Shown piece by piece: positions 59,877 to 64,000 of a DNA stretch of 64,000 nt (position 1 is the first letter of the stretch; every line of letters begins with the position of its first letter). The position numbers and the translations under genes are program-made. Source of the DNA: Candidatus Saccharibacteria bacterium oral taxon 488 (GTDB lineage: Bacteria; Patescibacteriota; Saccharimonadia; Saccharimonadales; Saccharimonadaceae); NCBI GenBank assembly GCA_013100825.1, contig CP040001.1, forward strand, positions 434,001 to 498,000, in the 5' to 3' direction. The notes beneath the pieces were generated by a model. That model was not told the DNA's origin, did no database searches, and was given only the letters and a program-made list of their open reading frames with translations.

Positions 59877-61475
59877 ATGCTTCCCAAAAAAACGACAACA
59901 ATTATCAAACGAACCCTCGCGCGTACCGCCCAACGTATTACGCCGATCAACCGCAAAGATCCCGATGAAAAGCTCGGGCAGTTATTTCACGAGGTGCAGT
60001 CGCGCCGCGTGTTTGCTGATGGCAAAACATTTGTCGATCTCGTGCCGCGAAAGCGAGCCACCCGCATCCTCCAAGAGTATCGTCTAGCCCGGCGCGATCC
60101 GAACTTTCGGCTGGATGAATTTGTAAAGCTGCACTTTTATGAATTTGAATCACCGATCAAAAAGGTGAGTTTTGTTCAAGCGGATTCCGCCAGGCAGCAT
60201 GTCACTAGCCTTTGGCCACTGCTCATCCGCCACGCCCACAAGTCGAAAGGTTCGCTGATTGCCCTGCCGCACGACTACGTGGTGCCGGGTGGTCGGTTTG
60301 CCGAACAATTTTATTGGGACACATATTTTATCATGCTGGGTCTGGCGGTGGATAACAAGTGGAAGCTGATCGACGGCATGATGAAAAATTATGTGTACAT
60401 GATTCAGCGCTTTGGTTTCATTCCGACTGCTAACCGGACTTATTTTCTCAGTCGCAGTCAGCCACCGTTTTTTGCGGCGATGGTCAAGCTCCTGGCTAGC
60501 AAGCCTGGCCGGCGCGCCCCGAGCTTGACGTACCTCGAGTACTTTCCGTCGCTACTCGCCGAATATAAGTTCTGGATGAAAGGCCAACGCAAACTTTCGA
60601 GCATTGATTTTATCGCCACCAACCGCGTGGTCGCTATGCCTGATGGTCAGGTGCTGAATCGCTACTACGACGACAAGGCCACGCCACGCCCAGAGAGTCG
60701 CCGCGAAGATATCGAAACCGCCAGGAACAGCCGCTCCGCCAACAAGGCCAAGGTCTATCTCGACCTGCGGGCCGGGGCTGAGAGCGGTTGGGACTTTAGC
60801 TCGCGCTGGTTTGATGATCCGCACGACATTGAGACAATTATGACGACCGATATTGTACCGGTAGATCTGAACTGTTTGTTGTATGAACTCGAGATGACGA
60901 TCGCGCATTGTTACGGCGTACTGCGTCAGGCGCCGCTCAAGAAACGCTTCATTCGCCTGGCCGAGCGCCGCGCCGAGAGCATCCGCCAGTATTGCTGGAA
61001 TGAAGCCGACGGCTTTTTCTATGATTATAATTTCCGCACCGGTCACCAGACGAGCCACGCCACGCTGGCCGGCGTCTTCCCGCTCTACAGTGGCATTGCC
61101 ACCAAAAAACAAGCCAAGCACGTGGCCGAGAAATTAGAACGCGAGTTTTTGCGCGATGGTGGACTGCGGATGACGCTGATTGACAATGGCCAGCAATGGG
61201 ACGCGCCAAATGGCTGGGCGCCACTGCAGTGGGTGGCGGTTTGCGGTTTGAAGCGATATGGGCTGGATGAGCTAGCAGAGGAAATTAGAAAGCGCTGGCT
61301 GGCTTCGACTGAGCGCGTGTTTGCCGACAAGGGCAAGATGATCGAGAAATATGACGTCGATAGCGAGTCCCGCATTGGCGGTGGCGGTGAATATCCGTTG
61401 CAAGATGGCTTTGGCTGGACTAACGGCGTGTACGCGGCGCTGTATGATCGGTTTGATGAACGCTGCCCGAGATAA
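59877..61475 (+). CDS. treF: Cytoplasmic GH37 trehalase
   Basis: The 532-residue glycoside hydrolase splits trehalose into two glucose units. It has both GH37 signatures: VPGGRFAEQFYWDTYF (residues 136-151) and QWDAPNGWAPLQ (440-451). The catalytic acid should be Asp 306 in AESGWDFSSRW and the base Glu 505 in GGGGEYPLQDGFGWTNG. No signal peptide is seen, so it acts in the cytoplasm. Actinobacteria, the known hosts of Saccharibacteria, make trehalose, so it may be a host-derived sugar; this is inference. It is convergent with the MgsA gene, with 1 nt between the stops. Confidence 0.92.
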   Translation: MLPKKTTTIIKRTLARTAQRITPINRKDPDEKLGQLFHEVQSRRVFADGKTFVDLVPRKRATRILQEYRLARRDPNFRLDEFVKLHFYEFESPIKKVSFVQADSARQHVTSLWPLLIRHAHKSKGSLIALPHDYVVPGGRFAEQFYWDTYFIMLGLAVDNKWKLIDGMMKNYVYMIQRFGFIPTANRTYFLSRSQPPFFAAMVKLLASKPGRRAPSLTYLEYFPSLLAEYKFWMKGQRKLSSIDFIATNRVVAMPDGQVLNRYYDDKATPRPESRREDIETARNSRSANKAKVYLDLRAGAESGWDFSSRWFDDPHDIETIMTTDIVPVDLNCLLYELEMTIAHCYGVLRQAPLKKRFIRLAERRAESIRQYCWNEADGFFYDYNFRTGHQTSHATLAGVFPLYSGIATKKQAKHVAEKLEREFLRDGGLRMTLIDNGQQWDAPNGWAPLQWVAVCGLKRYGLDELAEEIRKRWLASTERVFADKGKMIEKYDVDSESRIGGGGEYPLQDGFGWTNGVYAALYDRFDERCPR

Positions 61476-61476
61476 T

Positions 61477-62652
61477 CTAACGTTTCGGCGGACGCGGAAT
61501 ATCTTCTGGGAGAAATCCCTTTTCGTGCTGGAAGCCAGCCTGCCATTGGTAATCTTTATTGTAGCCTAGCTCTTTCATCAGCTTGGTTGGGGCGTTACGA
61601 AGGTGGAGTGGCACCGATGAGTTTGGGTACTTGTGCGCCAGAGAAAAGGCGTCATTCATCAGATCAGTAATTTCGCGCGATTTCTGGCTGCGCGCCAGAG
61701 CGATGGCGCAGTGAAATAAATTGTATTTGGCTTCCGGTAGACCAACACGCTCGACCGCTTCAAAAGTCGCCACCGCCAGACTCAGCGCACCATTGCCAGC
61801 CAGCCCAATGTCTTCTGACGCAAAAATCACCATCCGCCGAGCGATGAACTTCGGGTCTTCGCCAGCATCAATCATCCGCGCCAAATAATACGCCACAGCT
61901 ACCTGGTCGCTGCCGCGCAGCGACTTGATGAACGCCGAGATGATGTCATAATGCGCGTCACCCTTTTTGTCATAGCCCGGCAATCGCCGCTGGGCCGCTG
62001 CCTTGACCACCTCGGGCGTGACTTTCTCGCCAAAACTCAGCGCCAATTCCAAATTACCTAAGGCCACCCGCGCGTCGCCGTCCGCCAGTTCCGCCAGATA
62101 GTCCAAAGCTTTTGGCGACACCCGCTTGGTTTGTTTCAAAACTTTGAGCGCCCGCTTCAGCACCAACACAATTTCATCTTTGGTCAGTTGATGGAGCACC
62201 AGCACTCGCGTCCGACTGAGCAGCGGCGTGATCACCTCAAAGCTCGGATTCTCGGTGGTCGCGCCAATCAAGGTGATCAGCCCACTCTCGACATGCGGTA
62301 AAAAAGCGTCCTGCTGCGCCTTGTTAAAGCGGTGGATTTCATCAACGAACAGAATCGTCCTGAGGTTCAAGTTCCAATTTTGCCTGGCGTGCTCAATCAC
62401 CTGTTCAACATCTTTTTTGCCGCTGGTCACGGCCGATAGCTCAACAAACTCCGCATTGACTTCACGAGCAATAATCCGCGCCAGCGTCGTTTTGCCCGTG
62501 CCTGGCGGCCCCCACAAAATCAAACTGACCGGCTCGCCACGCTTAACAATTTGGCGAAGCAACTCGCCCTCGCCCAGCAAATGACTCTGCCCGATTACTT
62601 CATCCAGGGTTTGCGGCCGCATCTGCTCCGCCAGGGGTTGTCGCGCATCCAT
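61477..62652 (-). CDS. rarA: Replication-associated recombination ATPase MgsA/RarA
   Basis: The AAA+ protein (391 residues from MDARQPLAEQMRP) has Walker A LWGPPGTGKTTLARII, Walker B ILFVDEIHRFNKAQQDAFLP, sensor 1 IGATTENPSFE and the MgsA C-terminal domain KKGDAHYDIISAFIKSLRGSD with YYLARMIDAGEDP and ASEDIGLA. It acts at stalled replication forks. The ATG overlaps the stop of the upstream membrane-protein gene (TAATG), so the pair is coupled. Confidence 0.95.
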   Translation of the reverse strand: MDARQPLAEQMRPQTLDEVIGQSHLLGEGELLRQIVKRGEPVSLILWGPPGTGKTTLARIIAREVNAEFVELSAVTSGKKDVEQVIEHARQNWNLNLRTILFVDEIHRFNKAQQDAFLPHVESGLITLIGATTENPSFEVITPLLSRTRVLVLHQLTKDEIVLVLKRALKVLKQTKRVSPKALDYLAELADGDARVALGNLELALSFGEKVTPEVVKAAAQRRLPGYDKKGDAHYDIISAFIKSLRGSDQVAVAYYLARMIDAGEDPKFIARRMVIFASEDIGLAGNGALSLAVATFEAVERVGLPEAKYNLFHCAIALARSQKSREITDLMNDAFSLAHKYPNSSVPLHLRNAPTKLMKELGYNKDYQWQAGFQHEKGFLPEDIPRPPKR

Positions 62653-63497
62653 TACCACCAATTATCCTCTCGCGGCCGATACTGCGAAAAGTGCGAGAAA
62701 CAATCAGCCGGTCGCCGCCCGAGCGGTTTTGCCCGCCAGCGTAACCCTCGATCAATCTGCTGAGCACTTCCGCAGACTGCCGCAAACTCCGGTGACGCCA
62801 CGTACTCTCGCCACGTCATCCCATCCAACGGCACATATTGCTCCAACATATTCAGCGTCGTTTGATGCATGCTGTTTGCCTCCGCTTGACCAGCCTTGCG
62901 ACCAGACCAGCGCCGCTCAGCCGCCGTCATTTCCGGTGGCAACGCGCAGCCAGCCCAGTGTAAAACCTGCGCCGCTGCTCTATTGACGAGACCGGAGCCG
63001 CCAGAGCAGTGACTAGTCAGTCGCACAAGTGCCGCGTGACGTTCCGCCTCATCAGTGGTGAGCGGTATGGCCGATGTACGACCAGTTTTAACCGCCATCT
63101 CATGTGCCAATAGCTTTTGGTCGAGCTCCCTAAGCAGCTCATCTAGCCGCTCGCTGCTATCTTTGATAGTATCGACTAGTGGTGGCAGATTGTCGACTGC
63201 CTCCCTAAGCAGCTCAGGTCTACGCTTGCTATATTCGCGCAATCGGACAGCTTGAGATATCCGCCACAACCCCCCTATTGCCACCGCCATGCCACCAAGA
63301 ATTATCGGCTGCTGGCCAACTTCTGGCAAGGCATTATGCCACGCCTCGCTTGGCAGAGCTATCAGCATGCCAGTAATCACACCCATGGTACCACTGACCT
63401 CACGCTTATCACACTCAGCCGCCGAGTCGCCACCGCCGATAATCTCAGGTGTCAGCGATCTATTAAGCCTCTTGTTCCTGTTGTCCGCCATCATCAT
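62652..63497 (-). CDS. Orphan membrane protein with coiled coil
   Basis: The protein (281 residues, 280 if the second Met is used) has two hydrophobic segments (about residues 37-50 and 64-80), a coiled-coil stretch (DSSERLDELLRELDQKLLAH) and a soluble C-terminal part with several Cys and Trp residues. No family recognised. Three ATG codons in a row follow a TATAAT box; the second is 7 nt away, the usual distance for leaderless genes here. Coupling to rarA is clear from the stop/start overlap but need not mean a shared function. Confidence 0.6.
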   Translation of the reverse strand: MMMADNRNKRLNRSLTPEIIGGGDSAAECDKREVSGTMGVITGMLIALPSEAWHNALPEVGQQPIILGGMAVAIGGLWRISQAVRLREYSKRRPELLREAVDNLPPLVDTIKDSSERLDELLRELDQKLLAHEMAVKTGRTSAIPLTTDEAERHAALVRLTSHCSGGSGLVNRAAAQVLHWAGCALPPEMTAAERRWSGRKAGQAEANSMHQTTLNMLEQYVPLDGMTWREYVASPEFAAVCGSAQQIDRGLRWRAKPLGRRPADCFSHFSQYRPREDNWW

Positions 63498-63544
63498 TTT
63501 TATTATATCATGCCATAAATTCGCCCCGCCAAGGTACGATGCGC

Positions 63545-63550
63545 TATACT
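63545..63550 (+). promoter_or_regulatory. -10 box of ddl, predicted leaderless
   Basis: TATACT ends 6 nt before the ATG at 63557. Confidence 0.6.
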
Positions 63551-63556
63551 AGGGTA

Positions 63557-64000
63557 ATGGATAGATTACGCGTTCTCCTCATATTTGGCGGCGAGTCATC
63601 CGAGCATGAGGTCTCAATCAATTCCGCTACTAATGTGCTAGCGGCGCTGGACATGACACGCTACGATATCAAGTTGTGCTACATCGACCGGGCTGGTGAG
63701 TGGCGACTCGTCGAGACGATCGAGGCGCGCAACCAACCAAGCCCACGCCTAACGCCGCAGCTCGGCCAGCGGTCGCTGCTCATCGACGGCACTGACCCGC
63801 TACCGATTGACGTGATAATTCCGGTGCTTCACGGCAAAAACGGCGAGGACGGCAGCGTGCAGGGCCTGGCGCAGCTACTTCATATTCCCTATGTCGGCCC
63901 GAGTCTCCTTTCGGCGGCCGTCACCATGGACAAAGACATGACCAAGCGGCTGGCGATCGGCGCTCATGTCCCGGTTGTGCCGTGGCGAACGCTAGCGAGT
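63557..64000 (+). CDS. ddl: D-alanine-D-alanine ligase, 5' part
   Basis: The first 148 codons of a Ddl ligase, cut by the window end. Visible motifs are LLIFGGESSEHEVSINSATN at the N-terminus (the GGxSxEHEVS signature), DVIIPVLHGKNGEDGSVQGL near residue 86 and YVGPSLLSAAVTMDKDMTKR near residue 112. It joins two D-Ala residues for peptidoglycan. Its presence shows that the cell makes its own wall precursors. The ATP-grasp core lies beyond the window. Confidence 0.94.
   Translation, partial: MDRLRVLLIFGGESSEHEVSINSATNVLAALDMTRYDIKLCYIDRAGEWRLVETIEARNQPSPRLTPQLGQRSLLIDGTDPLPIDVIIPVLHGKNGEDGSVQGLAQLLHIPYVGPSLLSAAVTMDKDMTKRLAIGAHVPVVPWRTLAS

Noticed and set aside
1..64000. UGA-to-Gly recoding as in Gracilibacteria/SR1
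   Set aside because: UGA ends several genes correctly and no conserved protein contains an in-frame UGA.
1..64000. CRISPR arrays, insertion sequences, prophage or integrase genes
   Set aside because: No regularly spaced repeats, transposase motifs or integrase catalytic motifs were seen.
1..64000. Avoidance of GATATC because of the EcoRV-like system
   Set aside because: The site occurs several times (8835, 12729, 15193, 39323 among others), so strong avoidance is not evident; a proper count against expectation was not possible.

Overview
The window looks like a chromosome segment of a Candidatus Saccharibacteria (TM7, Patescibacteria/CPR) cell or a close relative. Grounds: ribosomal protein L30 is missing between S5 and L15; the S10, spc and alpha clusters are split and partly rearranged; the standard code works throughout, with UGA as stop; most non-ribosomal genes are compact singletons with a promoter placed almost directly on the start codon; and there are many small orphan membrane proteins. 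Phylum assignment is inference from gene content and order. No 16S rRNA is present.

Layout. 1-1.7 kb: the 5' part of a D12-class adenine methyltransferase and a complete EcoRV-like restriction enzyme, downstream of tRNA-Thr(GGT). 2-11.8 kb: small membrane proteins, two small enzyme-like proteins, a CPBP protease, tRNA-Tyr and tRNA-Thr, a TPR protein, DNA polymerase III delta', a pseudouridine synthase, trpS, an RsmB-like methyltransferase and two alpha/beta hydrolases. 11.9-17.4 kb: secY-infA-rpmJ-rpsM-rpsK-rpsD-rpoA-rplQ-rplM-rpsI, read on the minus strand. 17.5-18.2 kb: an OmpA-like anchored protein. 18.3-20.3 kb: rplF-rplR-rpsE-rplO. 20.4-23.2 kb: four non-ribosomal genes interrupting the spc cluster. 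23.3-30.1 kb: rplC to rpsH, with an undescribed 54-residue acidic repeat peptide between rplE and rpsN. 30.7-35.4 kb: fusA, an orphan gene, a YajQ-family gene, rpsG and rpsL. 35.7-42.9 kb: rpoB-rpoC. 43-46.7 kb: a thymidylate-synthesis group (tmk, dcd, folA, thyA). 46.8-52.3 kb: clpP, a Tat-type HExxH protein, tig, hisS and a TrmH-like methyltransferase. 52.3-57.8 kb: an accessory zone with a DUF1905 pseudogene, three tRNAs, a FAD-linked oxidase and orphan genes. 58-64 kb: typA, a GH37 trehalase, an MgsA/RarA ATPase, an orphan membrane protein and the 5' part of ddl.

Themes. (1) About twenty singleton genes carry a -10 box 6-9 nt before the start codon, which predicts leaderless mRNAs, while the ribosomal, RNA polymerase and EF-G genes have Shine-Dalgarno leaders. 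(2) Zinc-binding cysteines are absent from both zinc sites of RpoC and from L36, and S14 is the zinc-free form. (3) S12 has Pro in place of the conserved Lys at the streptomycin-relevant position (E. coli K87). (4) AT-rich accessory genes sit just beyond the 3' ends of three tRNA genes. (5) The 54-residue peptide in the spc operon has two copies of a ten-residue motif that differ only at silent codon positions, which argues that it is a real, selected protein.
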